A stretch of DNA of 64,000 nucleotides. Source: Saprospiraceae bacterium. GTDB taxonomy: Bacteria; Bacteroidota; Bacteroidia; Chitinophagales; Saprospiraceae. Under the pieces are notes generated by a model that had not been told where the DNA came from, ran no database searches, and saw only the letters and a list, made by a program, of their open reading frames with translations. Positions 28,474 to 37,000 of the stretch are shown piece by piece; the stretch's first letter is position 1, and every line of letters starts with the position of its first letter. A program made the position numbers and the translations under genes. Where the stretch lies: contig JADJRO010000001.1 of NCBI GenBank assembly GCA_016712145.1, positions 1 through 64,000 on the forward strand, in the 5' to 3' direction.

Positions 28474-29580
28474 CTATTGGTTTTGAATAAGTGGAAGGGT
28501 TATTTTTCGTGTCACCCGATCATCTGAAATTTCAACCTCATCTTCGTTCAACAGTCTGTATTTGTTGACTAAATTGTCAAGCCCTTCATCCAAATTTAAA
28601 TTACTTACGATGGTTTTTTCATGGAGGGTATGAGAAATAATTAATTTTTTCTGGTTTTCAGTATAAATATGAATTTGCAGGGCTTGTTTTTTGTTTAGTG
28701 CATTTGTATAAATTATATTTTCAAGGATAACTTGCATACTTAATGGGGGAATTAATTTAGTTCGAATTTCATGTGGTATGTTAATGCTGCTTTGAATCGC
28801 CTGCCCAAATCGTGCTTTTGTGAGATAAAGATAGGATTGTGCAAATTTGATTTCTTCTTCCAGGCTTACAAGAAAGTCTTCATCGCTTCTTAATAGATAG
28901 CGATGCACTTTGGTCATTTCATCCAAAAATCGAATGGCATCCTCTTCGTTTTCGTGAATTAAGCCCGATAAGGTATTAAAGCAATTGAATAAGAAATGAG
29001 GATTAATTTGTCCTTTGAGTCCAAGCAATTTGCTACGTTGGTATGAATTTCGAAGTTTTTCACTTTCCGCAACTGAAGACTTCCATTTTTCCCAATTGGC
29101 CATTCCTTCATTAATAAATGTAATGACCGTGCTCATGACACAGGCATATAAAATGGTATACCACAAATTTTGATCTAATGGCTTACAGGGCATCCAATGA
29201 AAGTAATTGTAGCATGCATAAATTCCATGAATGGCTACAATATTTAGAACATAAAAAACTGGAAGCATTACAGCAATCCGTTTAAATAAATCTCCTGATG
29301 CAGAAATTCGTCTACTAATCAATACCGCAACGGTACCAAAAATTGCATAAACCAGCAGAAAGTAGAAAACACTGATTGCGAAACTTTTATAAACACCTTC
29401 AAATGTGTTGTATATACAAAATCCAAAAATCAGCAGATTCATAAACAGAATATAGGGAAGGATAACCCATAAAAACACGATGGGTTCCTTATTGCTATAC
29501 CGTTTCATAGTCACAAGGCGAAGGTATAAAAAAGCGATGCATACAATAGAGCGGTATGTATGAAATGAGCTAAAAGCCAT
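28474..29580 (-). CDS. LytS-type histidine kinase paralogue with degenerate ATP-binding domain
   Basis: This 368-residue protein has four or more membrane segments followed by a LytS-type core. The His motif is kept in KGQINPHFLFNCFNTLSGLI, matching its neighbour. The ATP-binding elements are poor: the N-box reads VILENIIYTNAL, without the usual Lys-His, and the glycine-rich motif has become NLDEGLDNLVNKYRLL. It may therefore be phosphorylated by its partner or only modulate it. The two kinase genes are separated by one base. I infer duplication followed by division of labour. Confidence 0.85.
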   Translation of the reverse strand: MAFSSFHTYRSIVCIAFLYLRLVTMKRYSNKEPIVFLWVILPYILFMNLLIFGFCIYNTFEGVYKSFAISVFYFLLVYAIFGTVAVLISRRISASGDLFKRIAVMLPVFYVLNIVAIHGIYACYNYFHWMPCKPLDQNLWYTILYACVMSTVITFINEGMANWEKWKSSVAESEKLRNSYQRSKLLGLKGQINPHFLFNCFNTLSGLIHENEEDAIRFLDEMTKVHRYLLRSDEDFLVSLEEEIKFAQSYLYLTKARFGQAIQSSINIPHEIRTKLIPPLSMQVILENIIYTNALNKKQALQIHIYTENQKKLIISHTLHEKTIVSNLNLDEGLDNLVNKYRLLNEDEVEISDDRVTRKITLPLIQNQ

Positions 29581-29640
29581 TTCAATTGAGGATAATCTAT
29601 ATAGTATCGATTCAAGCCAAATGCTTGAATCTTTTATCCC

Positions 29641-31023
29641 TTAAGATGAAAGCATTTCAAAGCGGGCCTGGAAGAATCGTAAATATTTCGGCTCATACGT
29701 CATGTGCATGCCTTTGATTTTCTTGCGACGATCATACACCCGGGCAGTAGATTCAGCAATAACGTCCATATGAGCCTGGGTATAAACTCTTCTGGGGATG
29801 GTAAAACGCACTAATTCCAATTTTGGAAAATAGTGCTCTCCACTTGATTTTCTTCCTGCTGAAACAATGCCACGTTCCATGGTTCGCACTCCAGAATCGA
29901 GATACACTTCTGCTGCCAAAGTTTGAGCCGGAAAGTTTCCCTGTGGGATGTGTGGAAGAAATTTTAAAGCATTTACGAAGATGCCATGTCCTCCAATTGG
30001 TTTGACAATGGGGATGTTAAAGAATTGCATTTGATTTCCTAAATATTCAACTTGTCCAATGCGTGCTTTAATATGATCATCTTGGATGCTTTCCCGGATT
30101 CCAATGGCCATTGCTTCCATGTCGCGACCTGCCAGGCCCCCATAAGTATGCAATCCTTCATAAACAACTACCAGATTGCGAGCTTCTTCAAATACCTGCC
30201 AATCGTTGATTGCCAAAAATCCTCCAATATTAACCAAAGCATCCTTTTTTGCACTCATGGTTGCTCCATCGGTAAGTTTACAAAGTTCAAGTACGATTTC
30301 TGCAATCGATTTGTTCTTATACCCTTTTTCGCGTTGTTGGATAAAGTAGGCATTTTCTGCAACCCGAGTCATGTCATGGATAATGCGAATAGAATGTTTG
30401 TTGGTAAGTGCTCTTACTTCTTTTAAATTTGACATACTGATGGGTTGTCCACCAGCCATATTGACGCTGGTTGCAATACTGACATACGGAATTTTATCAG
30501 CTCCATAAGTTTGAATTAACCGTTCAAGTTTATTTAAATCAACATTTCCTTTGAAAGGAAATTCATTTTCAGGATCATGTGCTTCATCAATTATAATATC
30601 TTCAAATCTTCCACCAGCCAGTTCCTGATGCAATCGGGTCGTAGTGAAATACATATTTCCTGGTATGATATCCCCTTGCTTGATCAGTATTTTGGATAAA
30701 ATATTTTCGGCACCTCGACCCTGATGGGTAGGTATAAGGTAATTGTATCCATAAGTTTGCTTGACGACGTTCTCAAGGTGATAGAAATTCCTGCTGCCAG
30801 CATACGCTTCATCACCCAACATCATGCCTGCCCATTGTTGATCACTCATCACAGAAGTACCACTGTCTGTTAGCAAATCAATGTAAACATCTTCAGAACG
30901 CAAAAGAAACGTATTGTAACCAGCTTCCATTAATGCTTTTTTTCTTTGCTTGGGCGTCGTCATTTTTAGTAATTCAACCATCTTCATTTTATAGGGTTCA
31001 GCCCAACTTCTTTTAATATACAT
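29641..31023 (-). CDS. tpl: Tyrosine phenol-lyase
   Basis: The 460-residue PLP enzyme splits L-tyrosine into phenol, pyruvate and ammonia. It has the family signatures DIYIDLL-like YIDLLTDSGTSVMSDQQW, IPTHQGRGAENIL and the PLP lysine in TMSAKKDALVNIGGF. Three positions separate tyrosine phenol-lyase from tryptophanase, and all three are lyase-like here: FTTTR (Thr rather than Asp), TMERG (Met and Arg rather than Val and Ile), and LRFFQARF (Phe rather than His). The C-terminus closely follows the Citrobacter enzyme as I remember it. Twenty or so extra N-terminal residues may mean a later start. It lies 10 bases downstream of tnaA on the same strand, so the two form an operon. Confidence 0.85.
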   Translation of the reverse strand: MYIKRSWAEPYKMKMVELLKMTTPKQRKKALMEAGYNTFLLRSEDVYIDLLTDSGTSVMSDQQWAGMMLGDEAYAGSRNFYHLENVVKQTYGYNYLIPTHQGRGAENILSKILIKQGDIIPGNMYFTTTRLHQELAGGRFEDIIIDEAHDPENEFPFKGNVDLNKLERLIQTYGADKIPYVSIATSVNMAGGQPISMSNLKEVRALTNKHSIRIIHDMTRVAENAYFIQQREKGYKNKSIAEIVLELCKLTDGATMSAKKDALVNIGGFLAINDWQVFEEARNLVVVYEGLHTYGGLAGRDMEAMAIGIRESIQDDHIKARIGQVEYLGNQMQFFNIPIVKPIGGHGIFVNALKFLPHIPQGNFPAQTLAAEVYLDSGVRTMERGIVSAGRKSSGEHYFPKLELVRFTIPRRVYTQAHMDVIAESTARVYDRRKKIKGMHMTYEPKYLRFFQARFEMLSS

Positions 31024-31033
31024 GGTGTTTTAA

Positions 31034-32422
31034 TTAGTTCGTGTGAATGGGTTTTAACTTAGCTGTAAAATGACGTAATAAAGGGGCTTCTTCCAGAATC
31101 GTATATCCAGTTAATTTAACCCGATTCTTCCAAACTTCAATAATCACTTCAGCAACATAATCAATGTGACTTTGTGTATAAACTCTTCTTGGAATTGCCA
31201 ACCGCACCAATTCCTGGTTTGCAGGAATTAAAACCTTTGGATCACAATCCGATTGGTACTTTCCAAACATCAGTGAGCCGATTTCGACACTGCGGATTCC
31301 TCCTTCTATATATAAAGCACATACCAACGATTGACCAGGATATTGATCCGGTGGAATTTGTGGTAAAAATGCTTTAGCATCCAAATAAACGGCATGACCA
31401 CCGGCAGGTTGCATGATGGGGATGTTGTGATCCATTAGTTTTTGAGCCAAATATTCAATGCTGCGAATACGATATTGCAAATAGTGTTCATCCAATACTT
31501 CATCCAAACCAATTGCAATTGCTTCAAGGTCTCTGCCTGCTAATCCGCCATAGGTTGGAAATCCTTCCGTTATGACTAATAAATTTCTACAGGATTGTGC
31601 TAGTGCTGCATTTTGGGTGGCCAGAAATCCACCGATGTTTGCAAATGCGTCTTTTTTTGCACTCATCGTACAACCATCTGCATATGAAAATAATTCATGC
31701 GCGATTTCTTCAATGCTGTGAGAACTGTATTCTTTTTCCCGGATTTTTATAAAGTAACAATTTTCAGCAAATCGGCAGGCATCAATAAAAAAAGGAATTT
31801 GATATTGTTTACAAATCGACGAAGCATTTCGAATATTTTCCATGCTGACCGGTTGTCCTCCGTTGGAATTATTTGTAACTGTAATAATCACCATTGGAAT
31901 ATTTTCAGGTCCAATATTCTGAATGAGCTTAAGCAAGGCTTCCAGGTCAATATTGCCTTTAAAAGGAGCCGGTTTAGATGGAATTTTACCTTCAGCACAA
32001 GGTAGATCGATCCCTTGAGCTCCTGAAAATTCAATGTTAGCCCGGGTCGTATCAAATAGGGTATTGCTTAATACGGTTTTGCCCTTTCCGCCAAGAATAT
32101 TAAAGAGAATGTTTTCAGCAGCACGTCCCTGATGCGTAGGAATTATATGGTTCATACCCGTGATTCTGCGAACGGTATTTTCAAATCGATAAAAACTCGG
32201 ACTGCAGGCATAAGATTCATCTCCTTGCATGATTCCGGCCCATTGATTGCTGCTCATAGCGCTTGTACCGCTGTCAGTGAGCAAATCAATGATCACGTCT
32301 TCTGAGTGTATAAGAAAGGGGTTGTAAAATGCACGCGCTAGTATCTGACTGCGTTCAAAAGCTGAATTAAAATGGATTGGCTCAACGGATTTAATCCGGA
32401 ATGGTTCAATGATTGTTTTCAT
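31034..32422 (-). CDS. tnaA: Tryptophanase
   Basis: The 462-residue PLP-dependent lyase converts tryptophan to indole, pyruvate and ammonia. It shares the fold and the lysine motif (TMSAKKDAFANIGGF) with the adjacent enzyme. Its substrate-determining residues are of tryptophanase type: FDTTR (Asp), SVEIGSLMFG (Val, Ile) and LLRHFTAKL (His). The paired genes look like an ancient duplication giving separate aromatic specificities. It is first in the two-gene unit; its upstream region holds a 16-base perfect palindrome. The genome would thus be expected to make both indole and phenol from amino acids, feeding pyruvate to central metabolism. Confidence 0.88.
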   Translation of the reverse strand: MKTIIEPFRIKSVEPIHFNSAFERSQILARAFYNPFLIHSEDVIIDLLTDSGTSAMSSNQWAGIMQGDESYACSPSFYRFENTVRRITGMNHIIPTHQGRAAENILFNILGGKGKTVLSNTLFDTTRANIEFSGAQGIDLPCAEGKIPSKPAPFKGNIDLEALLKLIQNIGPENIPMVIITVTNNSNGGQPVSMENIRNASSICKQYQIPFFIDACRFAENCYFIKIREKEYSSHSIEEIAHELFSYADGCTMSAKKDAFANIGGFLATQNAALAQSCRNLLVITEGFPTYGGLAGRDLEAIAIGLDEVLDEHYLQYRIRSIEYLAQKLMDHNIPIMQPAGGHAVYLDAKAFLPQIPPDQYPGQSLVCALYIEGGIRSVEIGSLMFGKYQSDCDPKVLIPANQELVRLAIPRRVYTQSHIDYVAEVIIEVWKNRVKLTGYTILEEAPLLRHFTAKLKPIHTN

Positions 32423-32454
32423 ATGTATTGGCTTTCTAAGAAAAAAAGTTCTTA

Positions 32455-32470
32455 AAAATCAATTGATTTT
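32455..32470. promoter_or_regulatory. Perfect 16-bp palindrome upstream of tnaA
   Basis: AAAATCAATTGATTTT reads the same on both strands. It lies 33 bases upstream of the tnaA start codon and beside the divergent promoter at 32478-32509, where a regulator could act on both units. AT-rich palindromes also arise by chance. Confidence 0.4.
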
Positions 32471-32477
32471 ATAAAAA

Positions 32478-32509
32478 CTTGGTTCGTTTACAAAATTAAG
32501 ATATATTTG
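32478..32509 (+). promoter_or_regulatory. Predicted promoter of the small exported protein gene at 32568
   Basis: CTTG (32478-32481) lies 20 bases before TATATTTG (32502-32509), an exact TAnnTTTG element. The expected start of transcription near 32516 leaves a leader of about 50 bases. Confidence 0.55.
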
Positions 32510-32567
32510 TCTTAAATAAAGAAAAATCTTTTGTATAGACGTAGATTATTAAAAATAAATTCTAGTT

Positions 32568-33101
32568 ATGTCCAGATTGTCAGGCATTTTAGGGATCCTT
32601 TTATTAGGTGTTTATTCTTTTGTCCATGGACAAGAAATTATGAAACCAGAAATTGGTATGCAGAAACTTTCTGGTTATCACATAGGGATTGTTCAGATTT
32701 TGTTTGGAGTCCACAAGTCAGAAATCAGTTTTCTTGATAAGTCGGACTTTTATACCATCGGGTTTCCAATGGGGATTACATTAAATACTGGGAGTAGACT
32801 AAAAATTGATTTGGAAATCGTTCCGGTTATCAAACCTTATTTAGAAGAAGAAACTCCTTATAATGTTCACTTGTTATATCATCCAGGGATCCTGCTTCCT
32901 TTGAAAAACAACTTTACGTTAGGCCTTAGGCTTGCTTTTGAATCAGGAGAAAATCAGTTTGGTTTTACTCCATTAATTAATAAGGCCTTTGTATTAAGCA
33001 AGAATTACAATTTTTTTATAGAATTAGTTGCACCAACTCGTTTTGCTAAGAAACAGTCATTTAATCAATTGATTGGCATTCATGTAGGATTGGGTTTATA
33101 A
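32568..33101 (+). CDS. Small exported, probably outer-membrane-associated protein of unknown function
   Basis: The 177-residue protein has a signal peptide (MSRLSGILGILLLGVYSFVHG). The mature part alternates hydrophobic and polar residues (VGFPMGITLNTGSRLKIDLE-like segments, LGLRLAFESGENQFGFTPL, FFIELVAPTRF) and ends in LIGIHVGLGL, which suggests an eight-stranded beta-barrel. Size and pattern fit small outer membrane proteins, but I recognise no family. It is transcribed divergently from tnaA with its own promoter and is convergent with the receiver-CRP gene. Confidence 0.6.
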   Translation: MSRLSGILGILLLGVYSFVHGQEIMKPEIGMQKLSGYHIGIVQILFGVHKSEISFLDKSDFYTIGFPMGITLNTGSRLKIDLEIVPVIKPYLEEETPYNVHLLYHPGILLPLKNNFTLGLRLAFESGENQFGFTPLINKAFVLSKNYNFFIELVAPTRFAKKQSFNQLIGIHVGLGL

Positions 33102-33143
33102 GAACTTCATGCCAATCCCTCTGATTGGTTTGTTCGAATAAAT

Positions 33144-34190
33144 TTATAAAAACAAGGCATTCAACTTTTGAACCTGGAGCAAACTAATGCCTTCAGAATC
33201 CAGGTGTATTAATTTTTCTTCTTTAAATTCCGTAAGCATACGAATCAAGGTTTCTTTAGCCATGCCACAATAAGATGCAAGGTCATCACGACTTAACGCA
33301 ATCGCTTTGTCTTTAAACAATCCTGACAAAAGTATCAGATGGTAAGCCACTTTTTCCCTTACATTTCCATAAGAATTGATTGAAAGTCTTTGTACATATT
33401 CTTGTGAATAAGCGGTACAAAATGCCTGATATGCGTAGAGTAAATTTTCTTTAATAATAATGTCTTCAATGAGTTTTTTAGGAATTGATTTAATAGCACA
33501 CTCCTCAATTAATTCCAAGACACTTGAATATCGTATATGAAAGATTCGATTAAGGCCAACGACATCTGGTCCTAGATAAAAATTTAAAATTAATTCTTTA
33601 TCTCCTACAGATTCTATGACCTCTTTGGCAATACCGCCTTCGAGAAAATAAACATGGTTAACATTATCGCCTATGTTCCAGATTTTTGTTTTTTTACCCA
33701 GTACTTTGCTTTCTGTTTGATCAAGAAGTTGTTTGACCTGGGGAAACGTTTGAATCTGATGTAAATCCAATAAGCCAGTAAGCGATTTTCCGAATTTCAA
33801 CCGGGATATTCTTTTGTATTTGTTAATCTTTTTTTCAATAACTGCTAAAAGATCTGCCGCTTCAAAGGGTTTTACTAAATAATCTTCTGCTCCAAGATTC
33901 ATTCCTTTTCTAAAATCATCTTTTTCGGCTTTGGCAGTTAGAAAAATTACAGGTATATCCTTTAAATGCTCATCTTGATTGATGATTTTCAACATGCCTA
34001 GACCATCCAGATTGGGCATCATAATATCACTTAAGATCAGATCCGGTTGGTGTTGTCTTGCTGCCTGGATTCCCTTTAAGCCATCCTCTGCGGTAAATAC
34101 GATATAATCTGAAATCTCAAGTATTTCTGCAATGTTTTCACGCATTTCTGTATTATCCTCAATTAACAGGATTTTAGTTTTGTCGGCCAT
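33144..34190 (-). CDS. Receiver-CRP/FNR fusion transcriptional regulator
   Basis: From the internal ATG (MADKTKILLIEDN) the protein has 348 residues. A receiver domain has Asp55 (LILSDIMMPN) and lysine in YLVKPF. A cyclic-nucleotide-binding-like domain follows (about 150-250). The end is a CRP-type winged helix, LSRDDLASYCGMAKETLIRM, whose recognition helix keeps the E...R spacing found in FNR and CRP. There is no N-terminal cysteine cluster, so oxygen or redox sensing would have to come through phosphorylation. The longer reading (to 34265) would overlap the kinase gene by 92 bases; from ATG 34190 the overlap is 17. With the PAS kinase it makes a two-component pair in place of a direct oxygen sensor. 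Confidence 0.88.
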   Translation of the reverse strand: MADKTKILLIEDNTEMRENIAEILEISDYIVFTAEDGLKGIQAARQHQPDLILSDIMMPNLDGLGMLKIINQDEHLKDIPVIFLTAKAEKDDFRKGMNLGAEDYLVKPFEAADLLAVIEKKINKYKRISRLKFGKSLTGLLDLHQIQTFPQVKQLLDQTESKVLGKKTKIWNIGDNVNHVYFLEGGIAKEVIESVGDKELILNFYLGPDVVGLNRIFHIRYSSVLELIEECAIKSIPKKLIEDIIIKENLLYAYQAFCTAYSQEYVQRLSINSYGNVREKVAYHLILLSGLFKDKAIALSRDDLASYCGMAKETLIRMLTEFKEEKLIHLDSEGISLLQVQKLNALFL

Positions 34191-35463
34191 GTTTAGGTAA
34201 TTTAATGGTAAATTGGGTGCCTTCGTTTTCTTTTGAATTAAAACTGATACTTCCCTGGAGTACATCCAGGTATTTTTTTACAATATTCAATCCAAGTCCG
34301 GTTCCCTGAATATTTAATACATTGGATCCTCTGTAAAAAATATCAAAAATAAATTTTTGTTCGCTTTCTGGAATTCCAATTCCATCATCAGCCACTGAAA
34401 TTTCTGTTTGCTCCTCCGTATCCTTGATTTTAATATCGATTTTGGAAGTGTCTCCCGAATATTTAACGGCATTCGCAATTAAATTATTTATAATATGCCG
34501 GACGCAATTTTGATCTGTTAAAATATGGTATTCCGGATTGGTTTCATAACGCATCCGAATGGTTTGTTCTGGTTTTTTTAATAAGTTAAATTCTTCTGTA
34601 ATTTCATGGACTAAATGGATGAGATCAATGGATTCTAATTTAATATTAAATTTTCCTTCTTCTATACGGGTTAAGGTTAAAAATTCATTGAGAATTCCAT
34701 TCAGATAGTGTATATTGTTTTTAATTTTACCTAAGTGATTGATTTTTTTATCACGGGTTTCTTCAGAATCATAGCGCTCAATGAGGTTAATTGAGCTTAA
34801 GATATTGGCCAGAGGCGTTCGGAACTCATGAGATGCAATTGAAACAAACCGGGATTTAAGTAAATTCAAATCGCGTTCTTTTTCCAAGGCATTCAAAAGT
34901 TCTTTTTCCCGCAGTTTTAATTTTTTCTCAATTTCAATGCGCTCATTGATTTCTGTTTCCAGTGCCTGGTTATTCGAACTTAATTGGTGGATACTTTCCC
35001 GAAGTTGGCCTGTTCTGGAATCCACTAAATTTTCGAGATTTTTATTTACATAGATCAGTTTTTGTTCGACTTCTTTTTGGGCAGTTAAATCATGTATGAC
35101 TCCGGTAAAATAAATTTGTTCTTCAACTGTAAATTTGCTGACTGCGAGTCGAACTGGAAATTGGGTTCCATCTTTTTTAACGCCAACAACCTCCCTACCA
35201 ATTCCAATTATTTTATTTATTCCTGATTGAATATGATTTTTTATATATTGATTATGTTGACTGAAGTGAGGTTCCGGAGTTAAAACATTGACATTCATTA
35301 ATAATAATTCAGATTTTTCGTAGCCAAATATCTTGGCCGCGCCTTCGTTTAACAGAAGAATCGTCCCTTCTGCGTTAATAATAATGATCGCATCAATGGC
35401 CGTTTCTAATACAGAACTTAAAAAGTTTCCTGTTTTATAAAAATGTTGTGAATTGGAGTCCAT
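34174..35463 (-). CDS. PAS-domain sensor histidine kinase
   Basis: The 429-residue soluble kinase starts with a PAS domain of FixL type (about 15-130; DAIIIINAEGTILLLNEGAA, IFGYEKSELL, GTQFPVRLAVSKF). A coiled coil (about 132-200) follows, then HisKA with His212 in SIASHEFRTPLANI. An HATPase_c domain has NLIANAVKYSG, DDGIGIP and GTGLGLNIVKKYLD. It has no membrane segment and no heme-binding His that I can assign with confidence, so the signal is open, although FixL-like proteins usually report oxygen or redox state. The gene overlaps the receiver-CRP gene downstream by 17 bases. Confidence 0.9.
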   Translation of the reverse strand: MDSNSQHFYKTGNFLSSVLETAIDAIIIINAEGTILLLNEGAAKIFGYEKSELLLMNVNVLTPEPHFSQHNQYIKNHIQSGINKIIGIGREVVGVKKDGTQFPVRLAVSKFTVEEQIYFTGVIHDLTAQKEVEQKLIYVNKNLENLVDSRTGQLRESIHQLSSNNQALETEINERIEIEKKLKLREKELLNALEKERDLNLLKSRFVSIASHEFRTPLANILSSINLIERYDSEETRDKKINHLGKIKNNIHYLNGILNEFLTLTRIEEGKFNIKLESIDLIHLVHEITEEFNLLKKPEQTIRMRYETNPEYHILTDQNCVRHIINNLIANAVKYSGDTSKIDIKIKDTEEQTEISVADDGIGIPESEQKFIFDIFYRGSNVLNIQGTGLGLNIVKKYLDVLQGSISFNSKENEGTQFTIKLPKHGRQN

Positions 35464-35488
35464 TACCTGAGCGATATCATTTTAAATG

Positions 35489-35502
35489 TTGACAAAGATC
35501 AG
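35489..35502. promoter_or_regulatory. FNR-type dyad in the divergent region between kinase and CBS genes
   Basis: TTGAC-AAAG-ATCAG is one base from the FNR/CRP-type dyad (TTGAT-N4-ATCAA class). It lies 25 bases from the kinase start on the left and 41 from the CBS gene on the right. The regulator encoded next to it keeps the E...R recognition residues, so autoregulation is plausible. Confidence 0.5.
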
Positions 35503-35543
35503 GATTAAACTGGTATTACCCGGATAATTTTACAAAAAAATAA

Positions 35544-35966
35544 ATGATGAATTTGAAGAAGCCAGTTAGTGATATTATGACACGTGAGTTGGTTACCCTG
35601 ACTCCAGAGGATGATTTGTTTATGGTAAAGGAATTATTTGAAAACCATTCCATCCACCATATCCCTGTAGTCCATTTTCGAAATTTAGTAGGCTTGGTAA
35701 GTAAAACTGACTTTTTATTATTTGCCAATTCGATATTAGAAGGAAATTCTGTTGAAATTCATAGTGATCAAAAATTGAAATTCACAAAGGTGAAGCAAAT
35801 CATGGTAACCAGATTGGGGAAATTGGAGCCAGATGATCGAATTGAGGTTGCAATTGATGTATTTTTAACAAATTATTTTCATTGTTTGCCTGTGGTTCAA
35901 AAAGACGAACTGCTTGGCTTAGTGACGCCTTATGATATTTTAAGGTATATCAGCAATCCAGCTTAA
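35544..35966 (+). CDS. CBS-domain pair protein
   Basis: The 140-residue protein consists of two CBS motifs in tandem: VSDIMTRELVTLTPEDDLFM with HHIPVVHFRNLVGLVSKTDF, and VKQIMVTRLGKLEPDDRIEV with HCLPVVQKDELLGLVTPYDI. Such isolated pairs bind adenine nucleotides and act as energy-state sensors, often beside UspA, Hsp20 and respiratory or stress genes, as here. Two ATG codons in a row (35544, 35547) are possible starts. It probably begins the stress-gene group that continues with UspA and Hsp20. Confidence 0.88.
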   Translation: MMNLKKPVSDIMTRELVTLTPEDDLFMVKELFENHSIHHIPVVHFRNLVGLVSKTDFLLFANSILEGNSVEIHSDQKLKFTKVKQIMVTRLGKLEPDDRIEVAIDVFLTNYFHCLPVVQKDELLGLVTPYDILRYISNPA

Positions 35967-35972
35967 AATGAG

Positions 35973-35980
35973 TATATTTG
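35973..35980 (+). promoter_or_regulatory. Possible -7 element of the UspA gene
   Basis: TATATTTG is an exact Bacteroidota -7 element, but no TTTG is seen at the expected upstream spacing. It overlaps an alternative GTG start for UspA at 35978, which argues for the ATG at 36005 as the true start. Confidence 0.35.
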
Positions 35981-36004
35981 GTGGAAAATTATAAATTCTC
36001 AAAT

Positions 36005-36460
36005 ATGGTACCTTTTAATAAAATTCTTTGTCCGTACGATTTTTCAGAATACTCTAAGCATGCATTAGCATGGACATTAAAGTTGAATGAATCAAATAAT
36101 TTATCCATTTATATTTTGCATATTATGATTAATCCTTTGTTGTATGAAACAGGGAGTCCGGTATTTGGAAATCAAATTTATGCAGACGACCTTTTAAGTA
36201 AATTGCGAGAGGAAAATCAAGTACAACTAGATGAATTGATGGCTCAATTACAAATAGACCATCCTGAGATGGAATTGCATTTAATCTGTAAGGAAAGTAA
36301 TGATATTGGTGCTTGCATTATTGAATCTCAGCAAGAATTAACTGCAGATTTAATTGTAATGGGATCCCATGGACGAAAAGGAATTAAGCGTTTTGTATTG
36401 GGCAGTGTAGCGGAGGATGTAGTCAGACATGCCAATTGCCCGGTACTGGTTGTGCGATAA
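36005..36460 (+). CDS. UspA-type universal stress protein
   Basis: From ATG 36005 the protein has 151 residues and one Usp domain. It starts FNKILCPYDFSEYSKHAL and ends with the ATP-binding signature GSHGRKGIKRFVLGSVAEDV followed by CPVLVV, so it belongs to the nucleotide-binding Usp class. It lies between the CBS gene and the Hsp20 gene on the same strand; the three likely form a stress or anaerobiosis unit beside the receiver-CRP regulator. Confidence 0.9.
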   Translation: MVPFNKILCPYDFSEYSKHALAWTLKLNESNNLSIYILHIMINPLLYETGSPVFGNQIYADDLLSKLREENQVQLDELMAQLQIDHPEMELHLICKESNDIGACIIESQQELTADLIVMGSHGRKGIKRFVLGSVAEDVVRHANCPVLVVR

Positions 36461-36476
36461 CAATAAATATTATTAT

Positions 36477-36916
36477 ATGGATTCTTTAAGTCGAATTAAC
36501 AGGAATTTCCCTTTTTTTAGTACGATTCCTACCTGGTATGATGACTTTTCAGGTTCAGAACTATTCAAAGGGAATGCATTAAACTTTCCTGCAATTAATG
36601 TTTTGGAAAGTATTAAACATTTTTCAATTGAAATCGCCGCTCCTGGCTTTTCAAAATCTAATTTTAAACTAAAAGTTGATGATAATTCCACATTGACCAT
36701 TTCAGTGGAAAAACAAGACCAGCAGGATACGATGGATAAGGCCAATTGGAAGCATAGAGAATTTAACTATACAGCATTCAACAGAAGTTTTCCTTGCCCA
36801 ATTCTATAGACCAATCTCACATTACAGCTGCTTATGTAGACGGGATTCTTAAAATTCATTTGCCTAAGCTTGAACAGTTTGAAGAAAAAGTATCTAAGGA
36901 AATTAAGATTGCCTAA
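36477..36916 (+). CDS. Hsp20-type small heat shock protein (one frameshift)
   Basis: The alpha-crystallin-type chaperone starts at ATG 36477 (MDSLSRINRNFPFFSTIPTW). The raw frame stops at 36809, but the next frame continues with NSIDQSHITAAYVDGILKIH and LPKLEQFEEKV, the conserved end of the domain. Adding one base within 36788-36795 restores NRSFPLPNSIDQ and a 146-residue protein ending at 36916. The family's DGIL.I.LPK motif is thereby recovered. Hsp20 proteins prevent aggregation without ATP. It lies 16 bases after the UspA gene. Confidence 0.85.
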
Positions 36917-36920
36917 TCTT

Positions 36921-36934
36921 TTGATTCTGATCAA
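36921..36934 (+). promoter_or_regulatory. Perfect FNR-type dyad upstream of the TauE/SafE gene
   Basis: TTGAT-TCTG-ATCAA matches the textbook FNR dyad (TTGAT-N4-ATCAA) at all ten defined positions. Its centre is about 73 bases before the TTG start at 37001, so with a short leader it could sit near the activator position. Confidence 0.6.
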
Positions 36935-37000
36935 TTGCCAGAACTAAATGATTGCTATTGATGCGCTTGCTCTTTTTGAGTATTATTACATTAAATCTGA

